Assembly: GCF_003367395.1 (NCBI RefSeq)
Contig: NZ_CP031417.1
Coordinates: 1,240,001 to 1,304,000, forward strand
Direction of reading: 5' to 3'
Length of the DNA stretch: 64,000 bases
DNA from: Pseudolabrys taiwanensis
GTDB taxonomy: Bacteria; Pseudomonadota; Alphaproteobacteria; Rhizobiales; Xanthobacteraceae
Positions within the stretch are counted from its first letter, which is position 1. Each line of letters opens with the position of its first letter. Of this stretch, positions 53,873 to 63,921 are shown in pieces. The position numbers and the translations under genes are program-made. The notes beneath the pieces are model-generated. The model worked only from the letters and a program-made list of their open reading frames with translations, was not told where the DNA came from and made no database searches.

Positions 53873-55133
53873 AACGCATCGCCTCCACCGGATCGAGGCG
53901 CGCGGCCCGCCACGACGGGTAGAGCGTGGCGAGGAACGACAGGACCAGCGCCATCACCACGACGGCGCTGGTCTCGCCGACATCGACATCGGCGGGCAGC
54001 TTCGACAGGAAATAGATCGTCGGATCGAAGATTTCGGTGCTGGTGAGCCAGGACAGGAACTGGCGGATGCTCTCGACATTGGCGCAGATCAGGAGGCCAA
54101 GCAGGAAGCCCACCAGGGTGCCGACCACACCGATCGCGGCACCGGTGATGAGGAACACACGCATGATCGAGCCTTGCGAGGCCCCCATCGTGCGCAAGAT
54201 GGCGATGTCCTGGCCTTTATCTTTCACCAGCATGATCAGGCCGGAGACGATGTTGAGCGCCGCCACCAGCACGATCAGCGTGAGGATCAGGAACATCACG
54301 TTGCGCTCGACCTGCAGCGCATTGAAGAAGGTCGCGTTGCGCTGGCGCCAATCGATGATGAAGATCGGTCGCTGCGCGGCTTTCTGCACCGCCTCCCGAT
54401 AGGCGACGACGTTGTCCGGATTGTCGGTGTAGACCTCGATGGCGGTCACGTCGCCGGCGCGGTTGAAATAGGCCTGCGCCTCCTTCAGCGGCATGAACAC
54501 CATGGCGCTGTCGTATTCCGACATGCCGATCTCGAACACCGCGGCGATCTTGTAGACCTTGATGCGCGGCGTCGTGCCCATCGGCGTCACCGCGCCGCGC
54601 GGCGCGACGAGCGTGATGTTATCCCCGGCGCGCAGCGAAAGCTGGTCGGCGAGACGCCGCCCGATGGCGACGCCCTGCCCCTCGTCGAAGCCGCCGAGCG
54701 AGCCCTGCTTGATATTGTTGATGACGGAGGACAGCTTCTCCAGGTCCATCAGCCGGATGCCGCGCACCAGCACGCCGCCGGCGTTGAACGGCGAGGACGC
54801 CAGCGCCTGGCCTTCGACGATCGGCGCGGCCACCTTGACGCCCTTCACGCCGTTGATGCGGGCGGCGACCTCCTCCCAGTCGGTCAGCGGCTTTTCCAGC
54901 GGCTGGATCAGGAGATGGCCGTTGAGGCCGAGGATCTTGTCGAGGAGCTCTTTGCGGAAGCCGTTCATCACCGCCATGACGATGATGAGCGTGGCAACGC
55001 CCAGCATGATGCCGAGGAAGGAGAACCCGGCAATGACCGAGATGAATCCTTCCTTGCGCCGCGCCCTGAGGTAGCGCAGCGACAGCATCCATTCGAACGG
55101 GGAAAAGGGCCGCGTCCCGTTGGGTTCGGTCAT
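53865..55133 (-). CDS. lolC: LolC/LolE-type lipoprotein-releasing permease
   Basis: 422 residues: an N-terminal helix region [20 protein letters not shown] with the family RxxGF-like [20 protein letters not shown] (about residues 36-55), a large periplasmic domain (about 65-260), and three C-terminal helices containing [19 protein letters not shown] and [20 protein letters not shown] (about 329-348). Only one LolC/E-type gene is present, as is common in alphaproteobacteria, where a single protein (LolF) serves both roles; the symbol is therefore approximate. Upstream of lolD with an 8-base overlap. Confidence 0.9.
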   Translation of the reverse strand: MTEPNGTRPFSPFEWMLSLRYLRARRKEGFISVIAGFSFLGIMLGVATLIIVMAVMNGFRKELLDKILGLNGHLLIQPLEKPLTDWEEVAARINGVKGVKVAAPIVEGQALASSPFNAGGVLVRGIRLMDLEKLSSVINNIKQGSLGGFDEGQGVAIGRRLADQLSLRAGDNITLVAPRGAVTPMGTTPRIKVYKIAAVFEIGMSEYDSAMVFMPLKEAQAYFNRAGDVTAIEVYTDNPDNVVAYREAVQKAAQRPIFIIDWRQRNATFFNALQVERNVMFLILTLIVLVAALNIVSGLIMLVKDKGQDIAILRTMGASQGSIMRVFLITGAAIGVVGTLVGFLLGLLICANVESIRQFLSWLTSTEIFDPTIYFLSKLPADVDVGETSAVVVMALVLSFLATLYPSWRAARLDPVEAMRYE

Positions 55134-55239
55134 CGTGTTCTTGGTCCCGGATCACGGGTTTTCACACGATTCGGGCGCTTTCGTGGGCGCCGGTCGCGGA
55201 AAAGTATTTGGCAGCGCACAGGATTTTTCACTTCTCGCC

Positions 55240-55395
55240 TCCCCCACGAGCGAAGCGAGTGTGGGGAGGGGTTGGGGGTGGGGGCAATTCAAACGGCGCG
55301 CGAGGTCTTCGAAACAAAAGCCCCCCACCCCGGTCTGCAATCGTCAGCGATTGCAGACCGACCCTCCCCACCGCTTCGCGGGGGCAGGGAAAGAA
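55240..55395. repeat. Intergenic inverted-repeat element
   Basis: The gap between the lolC-type gene and proS holds TCCCCCACGAGCGAAGCGAG ... GTGGGGAGGGGTTGGGGGTG and, on the far side, CCCCCCACCCCGG ... GACCCTCCCCACCGCTTCGC, so its ends are complementary. Inside is a perfect 13-base-pair hairpin CGGTCTGCAATCG (55331-55343) - TCAG - CGATTGCAGACCG (55348-55360). It looks like another class of dispersed intergenic palindrome and may end the proS transcript. Confidence 0.65.
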
Positions 55396-56718
55396 CTACT
55401 TCGTCAGCAAATCCACCGCCGCAGCGGGGCTCATCAGCTCCTTCGAGCCGTCGGCGCGCTTCTTGACCTCGACCTTGCCCTCGGCGAGGCCGCGCGGGCC
55501 GATCATCACCTGCCACGGCAGGCCGATCAGGTCGGCGGTGGCGAACTTGGCGCCCGGCCGCTCGTCACGGTCGTGATAGAGCACCTCGACACCCTTGGCG
55601 GTCAGTTCCTGGTACATCTGCTCGCAGGCGCCGTCGGTCGCCGCATCGCCCTGCTTGAGGTTGAGCAGCGCCACCTTGAACGGCGCCACCGGCTCCGGCC
55701 AGATGATGCCGGCGTCGTCGTGCGACGCCTCGATGATGGCGGCGACGAGGCGGCTCGGGCCGATGCCGTAGGAACCGCCATGGATCGGCGTCTCCTTGCC
55801 GTCCGGGCCGGCCACCACGGCCTTCATCGGCTCGGAATACTTCGTGCCGAAATAGAAGATGTGACCGACCTCGATGCCGCGCGCCGACACCTGCTTGTCG
55901 GCCGGCACCTTGGCGAACTCGGCCGCCTCGTGCATGTCGGACGTCGCGGCGTATTGCGCCGTCCACTGGCCGAAAATCTGCTTCAGCCCGTCGACGTCGT
56001 CGAAATTAACGTCCGCCGGCGGCACCGCCATCTCGAGGTAGTCCTTGTGGCAGAACACCTCGGACTCGCCGGTCGACGCCAGGATGATGAACTCGTGCGA
56101 CAGGTTGCCGCCGATCGGTCCGGTATCGGCACGCATCGGGATCGCCTTGAGGCCCATGCGCGCGAAGGTGCGCAGATAAGCGACGAACATCTTGTTGTAG
56201 GAATGCTCGGCGCCCGCCTGATCGAAGTCGAAGGAATACGCGTCCTTCATCAGGAATTCGCGGCCGCGCATCAGGCCGAAGCGCGGGCGCACCTCGTCGC
56301 GGAATTTCCACTGGATGTGGTAGAGGTTGAGCGGCAGATCCTTGTAGGAGCGCACATAGGCGCGGAAGATCTCCGTGATCATTTCCTCGTTGGTCGGACC
56401 GAACAGCATCTCGCGCTCGTGCCGGTCCTCGATGCGCAGCATTTCCTTGCCATAGGCCTCGTAGCGGCCGCTCTCGCGCCACAGCTCGGCGGACTGGATC
56501 GTCGGCATCAACAGCTCGATGGCGCCGGAGCGATTCTGCTCCTCGCGCACGATCGCGCAGATCTTGTTGAGCACCCGCAGGCCCAGCGGCAGGAAGGCGT
56601 AAATACCGGCCGACTCCTGGCGCAACATGCCGGCGCGCAGCATCAGGCGGTGCGAGACGATCTCGGCTTCGCGCGGCGCTTCGCGCAGGATGGGCAGGAA
56701 ATAGCGGGAAAGGCGCAT
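55396..56718 (-). CDS. proS: Prolyl-tRNA synthetase, short alphaproteobacterial type
   Basis: 440 residues. Lacks the editing insertion of E. coli-type ProS (about 570), as expected of alphaproteobacterial and mitochondrial forms. Class II motif 2 is in [20 protein letters not shown] (about residues 135-154, motif 2 loop) and motif 1 near [19 protein letters not shown] (about 34-52); [18 protein letters not shown] is motif 3 (about 313-330). An anticodon-binding domain ends the protein. Confidence 0.95.
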   Translation of the reverse strand: MRLSRYFLPILREAPREAEIVSHRLMLRAGMLRQESAGIYAFLPLGLRVLNKICAIVREEQNRSGAIELLMPTIQSAELWRESGRYEAYGKEMLRIEDRHEREMLFGPTNEEMITEIFRAYVRSYKDLPLNLYHIQWKFRDEVRPRFGLMRGREFLMKDAYSFDFDQAGAEHSYNKMFVAYLRTFARMGLKAIPMRADTGPIGGNLSHEFIILASTGESEVFCHKDYLEMAVPPADVNFDDVDGLKQIFGQWTAQYAATSDMHEAAEFAKVPADKQVSARGIEVGHIFYFGTKYSEPMKAVVAGPDGKETPIHGGSYGIGPSRLVAAIIEASHDDAGIIWPEPVAPFKVALLNLKQGDAATDGACEQMYQELTAKGVEVLYHDRDERPGAKFATADLIGLPWQVMIGPRGLAEGKVEVKKRADGSKELMSPAAAVDLLTK

Positions 56719-56826
56719 GGTATCCGTCGGATTTGAGGGCTTTTAAGTCCCGCCAGACAAAGCGGATCGGCCGGGGAAAGGCAAGTGCCGGGCGGGCCGC
56801 GGGGCACTCGGCGTCGCCTGGGCGGG

Positions 56827-56861
56827 GCCAACGGGCCGGGCCGAAGCGCCGCCCCGTTGGC
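56827..56861 (-). terminator. Possible terminator after the asparagine synthetase gene
   Basis: GCCAACGGG (56827-56835) pairs with CCCGTTGGC (56853-56861), with a GC-rich loop that can fold further. It lies 24 bases after the leftward asnB-like stop. There is no T-run, so it could also be a pause site. Confidence 0.4.
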
Positions 56862-56884
56862 TCATCCGCGCGACGGGAGGAGGA

Positions 56885-58480
56885 TCAAAGCGCGTAGGCG
56901 TACTTCTTCAGTCGCTCGGCATGATGCGCGATCGATACCGAAATCCAGGCGCGCCCGCGCAGATGCGGCACCCGCGTCACATCCATGACCTGGGCGAGCT
57001 TGCGCAGGTAATAGAGCTCTTCCTTGGTCTGGATGTTGAAGGGCGCGTATTCGATCCGGCCGTCGAGGAAGTCGCTGTCCGAGATCGCCGCTTCGAAGCG
57101 CTGCTTCCACGGCGAATTGCTCGGACTGACGTCGAGGCCGGCGCCCTCGCTGAACAACACCTTGGTGCGGTCGCGGATCGAGGCCGGCAGCGCGTCGGGA
57201 TAGAGGTCGTAGAGATCGCGCAGCGGCATCTTGCCGGTAGCCAGGCCGCGCAGATCGCGCACCAGCGCTGACGGGTCCAGGCCGAGCGCATAATTGACCA
57301 CGTTCGGATCGAGGAACGGCTCGCGCGTTTCGATGCCGTAGCGCATCGAGCAGCGGTCGACACGTTGCAGACTCACGCGGTGCATGAGCCCCAACACGTC
57401 CTCGCGCATCGTCCGCGCCTGCGGGTCCCGCGCGTCGAAGGCGACTTCGAGCGGCGGATAGCCGCAGAACAATTCATCGGCGCCCTCCCCGCACAGCGCC
57501 ACGCGGAAGCCGTCGGCCTGCATGCGCTCCGACACCTTCAACGAGCACACGGCGCCGCGGATAAGGTTCGGCTCGAAAGACTCCGCCGCGGCGACCGCCT
57601 CGTCGATCTGCGCGAAGACCTCGTCGCTCTCCGCATCGAACGGGATGATGCGCAAGTCGAATCCCGTCTTCGCCGCGTATTCGGCCGCATAACGGAAGTC
57701 CGGCGCATTGGTACTGCCGATGAAATAGCCCGGCATCTCGGGACGCAGCTGCCGCGCGTAATGCGCGACCAAGGTCGAGTCGATGCCGCCGCTGAACAAG
57801 GTCGCCACCGGCAGATCGGGCGGCAGACGCGTGTGCACGGCTTCGGCGAGAATGCGGTCGAGCGCCTTCGGATCGTTGGCGACCGGCGTCTCGGTGCGCG
57901 GATAGACCGGCGATTTGAACTGCACGCAGGCTTTGCGCGCCAGCGCATAGCCCGGCGGCAGCAGCATCACATCGCCCTGCTCGATGGTGTCGAGCAGCGG
58001 CCGCATCTCCGAGCAGAAGACGAAGCCGGTGTCGGACTGAATCACATAGAGCGGCTTGACGCCGAACGGATCGCGCGCGGCGAGGAACTCGCCGGTGGCG
58101 AGATCGACGGCGACGAAGGCGTACATGCCATTGAGGCGCTCGAGCGCCAGCGGGCCCCAGGCCTGCAGCGCATTGGCGAGCACTTCGGTGTCGGAATGGG
58201 TGCGGAACGGCACGCCGAGGCTTTCGAGCTCCTGCCGCAGCGCGACGTGGTTATAGATCTCGCCGTTGAAGGACAGCGCCAGACGCCCGTTGAACGAAAT
58301 CTGCGGCTGCGTGCCATGCGCGGCATCGACGATGCGCAGCCGGCGCGTGCCCATCGCCGTGGTCGAATTGGGACTTAGAACCGGGTCGGTGACGTCACCG
58401 CGATGAAGGATTCCCTGAATCAGCTGCTTGACCACGCTTTCGGCTTCAGGCCAACCGACGGCCACCGCAAATCCGCACAT
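56885..58480 (-). CDS. asnB: Glutamine-dependent asparagine synthetase-like protein
   Basis: 531 residues from ATG 58480, chosen because it gives MCGFAVAV with the catalytic Cys2 of the Ntn amidotransferase; 22 further in-frame codons upstream would bury it. The glutaminase half shows LSFNGEIYNHVALRQELE (about residues 70-87) and RDPFGVKPLYV (about 134-144). The synthetase half has the PP-loop TLFSGGIDSTLVAHYAR (about 228-244) and CGEGADELFCGYPPLE. Some features (short C-terminus, no clear asparagine-specific marker) leave room for a related amide synthetase in antibiotic or cell-wall pathways. Confidence 0.85.
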   Translation of the reverse strand: MCGFAVAVGWPEAESVVKQLIQGILHRGDVTDPVLSPNSTTAMGTRRLRIVDAAHGTQPQISFNGRLALSFNGEIYNHVALRQELESLGVPFRTHSDTEVLANALQAWGPLALERLNGMYAFVAVDLATGEFLAARDPFGVKPLYVIQSDTGFVFCSEMRPLLDTIEQGDVMLLPPGYALARKACVQFKSPVYPRTETPVANDPKALDRILAEAVHTRLPPDLPVATLFSGGIDSTLVAHYARQLRPEMPGYFIGSTNAPDFRYAAEYAAKTGFDLRIIPFDAESDEVFAQIDEAVAAAESFEPNLIRGAVCSLKVSERMQADGFRVALCGEGADELFCGYPPLEVAFDARDPQARTMREDVLGLMHRVSLQRVDRCSMRYGIETREPFLDPNVVNYALGLDPSALVRDLRGLATGKMPLRDLYDLYPDALPASIRDRTKVLFSEGAGLDVSPSNSPWKQRFEAAISDSDFLDGRIEYAPFNIQTKEELYYLRKLAQVMDVTRVPHLRGRAWISVSIAHHAERLKKYAYAL

Positions 58481-58642
58481 TGAAGAAACTTCCCCCGGCG
58501 GACTTAAGCGCACGCCCCTGGGGACCCCGCCAATCCGCATGTTCACGATGCATTTACCATGATGGCTAACGGGTTAAGTTTGCCTTAAGCTGACCACGCT
58601 GAGGGATGACGCGTGCCGCCTTTCTGTTTAAAGCGAGCCGCG

Positions 58643-59056
58643 ATGGATGAGTTTTGGGGCGGCGGCTTGCGGCAACGGCTGAAAACAAGCGTGACGATGC
58701 TGGCGATCTTCGCGGTCGCCGTGCACACCATGCTGTGGGCGCTTGCCGCGCCAGCAATGGCCTTGGCCGGCAGCGCCGATTCTATCGACCCGTTCCTGGT
58801 GATCTGCCACAGCCCCAGCCCGGCGGACGTCGCGGCCGATACGACGCCCGGTGCGCCGCTGTCCAAACCGACCTCGGCCTGCGATCACTGCAACCTCTGC
58901 AGCGCCACGGGCCCTGCGGCCGAGCCGGATGTCGTGCTGCTCGGGCGGCTTTTGCCGGAGCGCGTCATTGCGCTCCTCAGCCCCGTCAGCCTGCCGCAAC
59001 GTGACGGCCTCACGTCCGATCCCAAGCTCGCCCGAGGTCCGCCGCAACAGGCGTGA
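58643..59056 (+). CDS. DUF2946-type protein, copy 1
   Basis: 137 residues from ATG 58643 (MDEFWGGGLRQRLKTS). One hydrophobic N-terminal segment (MLAIFAVAVHTMLWALAAPA) followed by a periplasmic part with the cysteine/His cluster of DUF2946: LVICHSPSP (about residues 51-59) and SACDHCNLCSATGP (about 83-96). The CxxC-like spacing CDHCNLC suggests metal binding. Genes of this type often precede TonB-dependent receptors and copper-handling proteins, as here (57 bases before a receptor gene). It is a near-identical duplicate of 61351-61740. Confidence 0.75.
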   Translation: MDEFWGGGLRQRLKTSVTMLAIFAVAVHTMLWALAAPAMALAGSADSIDPFLVICHSPSPADVAADTTPGAPLSKPTSACDHCNLCSATGPAAEPDVVLLGRLLPERVIALLSPVSLPQRDGLTSDPKLARGPPQQA

Positions 59057-59170
59057 AGTCCCGCGGCCGTCACGGCCGCCCTTCCCGATTCTGTTGTTGC
59101 AAGGACCGTATCCATGTCTCGCCCGAGCCCTCGTGGCCGCGCGCGCGCAACGCGTGCGTTTGATGTCGCC
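58667..59170 (+). repeat. Near-identical direct repeat, copy 1 (DUF2946 plus receptor 5' end)
   Basis: Matches 61351-61854 at constant offset 2684 with no gaps and roughly 18 single-base differences seen by eye, about 96% identity. It covers the whole DUF2946 gene from its first shared codon, the intergenic hairpin GCGGCCGT-C-ACGGCCGC, and the first 20 codons of the receptor. Beyond it the two receptor genes diverge strongly. Confidence 0.85.
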
Positions 59171-61240
59171 TGCCCCGCATTCTCCCAATCTACAGTCCGC
59201 CTGAAACTGCTGTGCGCTTTGTCTGCCGTCGTCGCGACCGGTCTGCCAGCGGCCGTCCGCGCGCAAGACAGTGTGCAGATTCCTGAGATCGTGGTCGGCG
59301 CACCCGGCGCTCTAACCGTGCCCAACACCGAAGAAGCCCGCCGCGCCATCGAGCAAACGCCTGGCGGGGTCGAGGTCGTGCCGGACACCGCCGTCAAGAA
59401 CGGCCCGGCGAATACGATCAAGGACATCGTCGGCTGGGTGCCGGGCGTCCTGGTGCAGCCGCGGTGGGGACCCGATGGCCGACTCTCGATCCGCGGCTCG
59501 GGCCTGTCGCGCGCTTACGGCAACCGCGGCATCAACATTTATATGGACGGCATCCCGCTCAACACCGCCGACGGGTTGTTCGATCTGTTCGAGATCGATC
59601 CGACCGCCTACCGGTACACGGAGGTCTATAAAGGCGCCAACGCCCTACGCTACGGGGCCAACGCACTCGGGGGCGCCATCAATTTCGTCATGCCGACGGG
59701 GCGCGACGCGACCGTCTTCGACGGCCGGATCGATACCGGATCGTTCGGCTTCGTTCGCAGCCAGGCCGCGACCGGCGGATCGAGCGGTCCTTACGACTGG
59801 TTCCTCACCGGATCGGCACAACGCGAAGACGGATATCGCGAACACAGCAGAACCGATTCCGAACGGCTGAACGCCAACTTCGGCTATCAATTCTCACCCA
59901 GCGCCGAAACACGCTTCTATGTGAATGCGGACCGATGGCGCGCCCAGCTGCCGGGCGAGGTCACGAAAGACACGGCGCTGAATTCGCCGCGCGCCGCCAA
60001 TCCCACGTTCGTTCAGCAGGACCAGCAGCGCAACATCGACTCGCTGCGTCTGTCCAACAAAACGACGTTGCGCTTCGATTCCACCACGGTGGACTTGGGC
60101 ATTTTCGGCCTCGACCGCCACGTGATGCATCCGATCTATCAGTGGCTCGACTTTACGGCGTACGACTATGGCGGCTTCGCGCGCGCGACCGATGACCGCA
60201 TCATCGGCGGTCATCGGAACCGTCTGGTCGCCGGCGTCAATGTGCACAATGGCGACATCGACATAAACTACTATCAAAATCCCGGCGGGGCCGTGAAAGG
60301 CGCGCTGGCGGCGTCTTATCTTTGGAAGTCGCAGAATGTCTCCGCCTACGCGGAGAACTCGTTTTACTTCCTGCAGAATGTAGCGCTCGTCACCGGCGGG
60401 CAGTTCCTCTACGCGGTCCGCGACCAGCAGGACCGCTTCTTGTCGGACGGCGACCAATCCGGGCGGCGCACCTACAACATCTTCAGCCCAAAGGTTGGCC
60501 TGCTCTGGGACGTCGATGCGACATGGCAGGTGTTCGGCAACGTATCTCGGAGCGGCGAAGTGCCGACCTTCGACGCGAACACGTTCGCGGGCGCGTCCAG
60601 CTCCGACCTCAGCGCCCAGACGGCGACCACATACGAGATCGGCACGCGCGGCCGCCGGCCGGATATCACGTGGGACATCTCTCTCTACCGGTCCGACGTC
60701 AAGAACGAACTGCAGTGTTTGACAACGGCACCGTGGGCACCTTGTACGATCGTCAACGCCGACCGGACCGTGCATCAGGGGATCGAACTCGGGGGCGGCG
60801 TTGCGTTCCTCAAATCGGTCTTCGCCCAGAATGATCGCTTCTGGTTCAACCTCGCTTACACCTACAGCGATTTCTTCTTCGATGGAGATGCTCGCTACGG
60901 CAACAACCGGCTTCCGGGAGTGCCCTCGCATTACATCCGTGCGGAGGTGCTCTACAAGCAACCGAGCGGCTTCTATGTCGGACCGAATGTCGAGTGGGTG
61001 CCGCAAGGCTACTACGCCGATAACACCAACTCCTTGACGGTCGATCCGTACGCGGTCCTGAACTTCAAGATCGGCTACGACAGCGGCAAAGGCTGGTCCG
61101 GTTATCTCGAAGCGCGCAATCTGTTCGATACGCGCTATATATCGAGCGTCGCCGTGGCCGGGAGCGCCAATGCCGCATCGGAGATCTTCAATCCGGGGAC
61201 CGGGCGTGCGGTGTATGCCGGCCTGCGGTATAAAATGTGA
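59114..61240 (+). CDS. TonB-dependent receptor, copy 1
   Basis: 708 residues. Long signal peptide region (MSRPSPRGRARATRAFDVAC then a hydrophobic stretch) cleaved near VRAQD. The TonB-box-like VQIPEIVVGAPG follows, then the plug domain (about residues 80-205): VLVQPRWGPDGRLSIRGSGL, NIYMDGIPLNTADGLFDLFE, and GANALRYGANALGGAINFVM. A 22-strand-type barrel runs to the C-terminus, which ends in AVYAGLRYKM. Imports a metal or chelate across the outer membrane using TonB energy; the pairing with DUF2946 hints at copper or another metal, but the ligand is not known. Confidence 0.9.
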   Translation: MSRPSPRGRARATRAFDVACPAFSQSTVRLKLLCALSAVVATGLPAAVRAQDSVQIPEIVVGAPGALTVPNTEEARRAIEQTPGGVEVVPDTAVKNGPANTIKDIVGWVPGVLVQPRWGPDGRLSIRGSGLSRAYGNRGINIYMDGIPLNTADGLFDLFEIDPTAYRYTEVYKGANALRYGANALGGAINFVMPTGRDATVFDGRIDTGSFGFVRSQAATGGSSGPYDWFLTGSAQREDGYREHSRTDSERLNANFGYQFSPSAETRFYVNADRWRAQLPGEVTKDTALNSPRAANPTFVQQDQQRNIDSLRLSNKTTLRFDSTTVDLGIFGLDRHVMHPIYQWLDFTAYDYGGFARATDDRIIGGHRNRLVAGVNVHNGDIDINYYQNPGGAVKGALAASYLWKSQNVSAYAENSFYFLQNVALVTGGQFLYAVRDQQDRFLSDGDQSGRRTYNIFSPKVGLLWDVDATWQVFGNVSRSGEVPTFDANTFAGASSSDLSAQTATTYEIGTRGRRPDITWDISLYRSDVKNELQCLTTAPWAPCTIVNADRTVHQGIELGGGVAFLKSVFAQNDRFWFNLAYTYSDFFFDGDARYGNNRLPGVPSHYIRAEVLYKQPSGFYVGPNVEWVPQGYYADNTNSLTVDPYAVLNFKIGYDSGKGWSGYLEARNLFDTRYISSVAVAGSANAASEIFNPGTGRAVYAGLRYKM

Positions 61241-61350
61241 GAGCTTCGTCGGGCGGTGCTAGTCAGCATAGGGTCTTTCAACTAACGTCTCGGCCGCCGC
61301 GGTCTTCGCGGCGGACTTTCCAAGACCAGTGGCAACACGGAGTCGCGGGT

Positions 61351-61740
61351 TTGCGGCAACGGCTTAAAACAAGCGTGATGATGCTGGCGATCTTCGCGGT
61401 CGCCATGCACACCATGCTGTGGGCGCTTGCCGCGCCCGCAATGGCCTTGGCCGGCGGCGGCAATTCCGTCGATCCGTTCCTGGTGATCTGCCACAGCCCC
61501 AGCCCGGCGGACGTCGCGTCCGATACGACGCCCGGTGCGCCGCTGTCCAAACCGACCTCGGCCTGCGATCACTGCAACCTCTGCAGCGCCACGGGCCCGG
61601 CGGCCGAGCCGGATGTCGTTCTGCTCGGGCGGCTTTTGCCGGAGCGCGTCATTGCGCTTCTGAGCCCCGTCAGCCTGCCGCAACGTGACGGCCTCACGTC
61701 CGATCCCAAGCTCGCCCGAGGTCCGCCGCAACAGGCGTGA
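61351..61740 (+). CDS. DUF2946-type protein, copy 2
   Basis: 129 residues from TTG 61351, where similarity to copy 1 begins and GGAG stands about 9 bases upstream; ATG 61378 or 61381 are alternatives, and a GTG at 61237 overlapping the receptor stop is less likely. Same layout as copy 1: hydrophobic segment MLAIFAVAMHTMLWALAAPA, LVICHSPSP and SACDHCNLCSATGP. Only a few residues differ from copy 1. Followed after 57 bases by the second receptor gene. Confidence 0.7.
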   Translation: MRQRLKTSVMMLAIFAVAMHTMLWALAAPAMALAGGGNSVDPFLVICHSPSPADVASDTTPGAPLSKPTSACDHCNLCSATGPAAEPDVVLLGRLLPERVIALLSPVSLPQRDGLTSDPKLARGPPQQA

Positions 61741-61854
61741 AGTCCCGCGGCCGTCACGGCCGCCCTTCCCGTTTCTGTTGTTGCAAGGACCGTTTCCATG
61801 TCTCGCCCGAGCCCTCGTGGCCGCGCGCGCGCAACGCGTGCGTTTGATGTCGCC
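61351..61854 (+). repeat. Near-identical direct repeat, copy 2
   Basis: Partner of 58667-59170, about 96% identical with no gaps. Includes the DUF2946 gene, the same intergenic hairpin (61747-61763) and the first codons of the second receptor (MSRPSPRGRARATRAFDVAC). The two units are in direct orientation 2684 bases apart, so recombination between them could delete one receptor. Confidence 0.85.
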
Positions 61855-63912
61855 TGCCCCATCTCTCGTTCCCTCGCCGTGCACCGCTATCTCGGTGCGA
61901 TGGCGCTTGTCGCGGCCTGCTGGCCGCACAATGCCAAAGCCCAAGATGCCGTTCAGATTCCGGAGATTGTCGTCGGCTCGCCTGGCGCGCTGACCTCACC
62001 CGGCACCGAAGCCGCGCGCCGCGCCGTCGAGCAGACGCCCGGCGCCGTCGAAGTCGTGCCCGACACGGCGTTCAAGGACACCGCGGCCCGCACCATCAAG
62101 GACATTGTGGACTACACGCCGGGCGTCTGGGCCCAACCGAAATGGGGCGACGACGCGCGATTCTCGATCCGCGGCTCAGGGCTGTCGCGCAACTTCCATC
62201 TGCGCTCGACGCAGCTGCTGATGGACGGCATTCCGATCAACACCTCGGACGGCTACGGCGACTTCCAGGAAATCGACCCGACCGCCTACCGTTATGTCGA
62301 GGTCTATAAGGGGGCCAATGCGCTGCGCTTCGGCGCCAACGCGCTCGGCGGCGCCATCAACTTCGTCACGCCGACGGGGCGTGACGCGAGCGTGTTCGAA
62401 AGCCGCATCGACGGCGGCAGCTACGGTTATCTGCGCGAGCAGATGAGTTCCGGCAAAGCCTACGGGCCGTTCGACTTCTTCGTCACCGGCTCGAACTTCA
62501 CCGGCGACGGTTATCGCGATCACAGCGGCGGCCACGGCCAGCGCGCGAGCGCCAATTTCGGCTATCAGTTCACGCCCGACATCGAGACGCGGTTCTATCT
62601 GAACTTCAACCGCGTCCGCCAGCGCATCCCCGGCGAGGTCGACAAGGCGTCGGCGCTGAGCAATCCGCAAAAGGCCTGGACCGACAACGTCAACAACGAC
62701 TGGCAGCGCAACATCGACACCGCGCGGGTCGCCAACAAGACAACCCTGCGCTTCGGCGACACGACCGTCGACGTCGGCCTGTACGGCATCGACCGCCATT
62801 TGATGCATCCGATCTACGAATGGCTCGACTACCGCTACCGCGATTATGGCGGCTTCGGGCGGCTGGTCCACGAGGCCCCGCTCGCCGGCCATCGCAACCG
62901 CTTCACCTTCGGCATCAACGTCCTCAACGGCACCATCGATGCCGATCAGTACGTCAACACCGGCGGCAACAAAGGCATCAAGACCAAGTCGCTGACGCAG
63001 ACCCCGGAGAACTACACGGCCTATTTCGAGAACGCGTTCTACGTCGTGCCGTCGGTCGCGCTCGTCGCCGGCACGCAGTATCTGCACGCGGTGCGCCAGC
63101 AGACTGTGAACTACACCATCGAGGGCGATCTTGCCGGCCGCGCCACCTTCGACCTCTGGAGCCCGAAAGTCGGCGTCCTGTGGGAGCCGGCACGCGACAC
63201 ACAAGTCTTCGCGAATGTCTCGCGCAGCGGCGAAGCCCCGAGCTTCGGCGAAGGCCAGGGCAGCACCGTGCCGTGGTACGACATCAAGGCGCAGACGGCG
63301 ACGACCTACGAAATCGGCACGCGCGGCCGGCGGCCGGACTTCACCTGGGACGTGGCGCTCTACCGCGCCGAGATCCGCAACGAGCTGCAGTGCTTCACCA
63401 ACTCCTTCGGAAACTGCAACGTCACCAATGCCGACCGCACGGTGCACCAGGGCCTCGAGCTCGGCTTCGGCGTCGCCCTTCTCAAGGACACGCTGACGGC
63501 GCGCGACAAGATCTGGCTCAACGCCGCCTACACCTACAACGACTTCCGGTATGACAACGACGCCACCTTCGGCAACAACCGGTTGCCGGGCGCGCCGCCG
63601 CATTATCTGCGGGCGGAGCTGCTCTACAAGCATCCCTCCGGCATCTCGTTCGGTCCGAATATCGAATGGGTGCCGAGCGATTATTTCGTCGACAGCGCCA
63701 ACACGATGACGACCGCGTCCTACATGCTGTGGGGCCTGCGCGCCGTCTACGACGACGGCAAGAATGTCAGCGCCTACATCGAAGCGCGCAACCTCGCCGA
63801 CACGACGTACATCGCCGCGACCAGCGTCATCGACCGCGCCAATGCAGGCTCGCGTCTGTACAACCCGGGCAATGGCCGCAGCATCTTCGCCGGCCTGCGC
63901 TTCAAGCTGTAG
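61798..63912 (+). CDS. TonB-dependent receptor, copy 2
   Basis: 704 residues, paralogue of copy 1. The first 21 residues are identical; then the signal region differs (AMALVAACWPHNAKAQD). Plug motifs match: VWAQPKWGDDARFSIRGSGL, LMDGIPINTSDGYGDFQEID, GANALRFGANALGGAINFVT. Barrel and C-terminus (SIFAGLRFKL) are homologous but clearly diverged, including around the loops (for example LQCFTNSFGNCNVTNADR against LQCLTTAPWAPCTIVNAD). Likely a different or overlapping ligand. Followed 9 bases later by another exported-protein gene. Confidence 0.9.
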   Translation: MSRPSPRGRARATRAFDVACPISRSLAVHRYLGAMALVAACWPHNAKAQDAVQIPEIVVGSPGALTSPGTEAARRAVEQTPGAVEVVPDTAFKDTAARTIKDIVDYTPGVWAQPKWGDDARFSIRGSGLSRNFHLRSTQLLMDGIPINTSDGYGDFQEIDPTAYRYVEVYKGANALRFGANALGGAINFVTPTGRDASVFESRIDGGSYGYLREQMSSGKAYGPFDFFVTGSNFTGDGYRDHSGGHGQRASANFGYQFTPDIETRFYLNFNRVRQRIPGEVDKASALSNPQKAWTDNVNNDWQRNIDTARVANKTTLRFGDTTVDVGLYGIDRHLMHPIYEWLDYRYRDYGGFGRLVHEAPLAGHRNRFTFGINVLNGTIDADQYVNTGGNKGIKTKSLTQTPENYTAYFENAFYVVPSVALVAGTQYLHAVRQQTVNYTIEGDLAGRATFDLWSPKVGVLWEPARDTQVFANVSRSGEAPSFGEGQGSTVPWYDIKAQTATTYEIGTRGRRPDFTWDVALYRAEIRNELQCFTNSFGNCNVTNADRTVHQGLELGFGVALLKDTLTARDKIWLNAAYTYNDFRYDNDATFGNNRLPGAPPHYLRAELLYKHPSGISFGPNIEWVPSDYFVDSANTMTTASYMLWGLRAVYDDGKNVSAYIEARNLADTTYIAATSVIDRANAGSRLYNPGNGRSIFAGLRFKL

Positions 63913-63921
63913 GGAGGAAGC

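Noticed and set aside
58885..59427. Minus-strand open frame over the receptor 5' end and DUF2946 gene
   Set aside because: It runs antisense to two well-supported genes and is found in the same form in the second duplicate, which is expected simply from the DNA identity.
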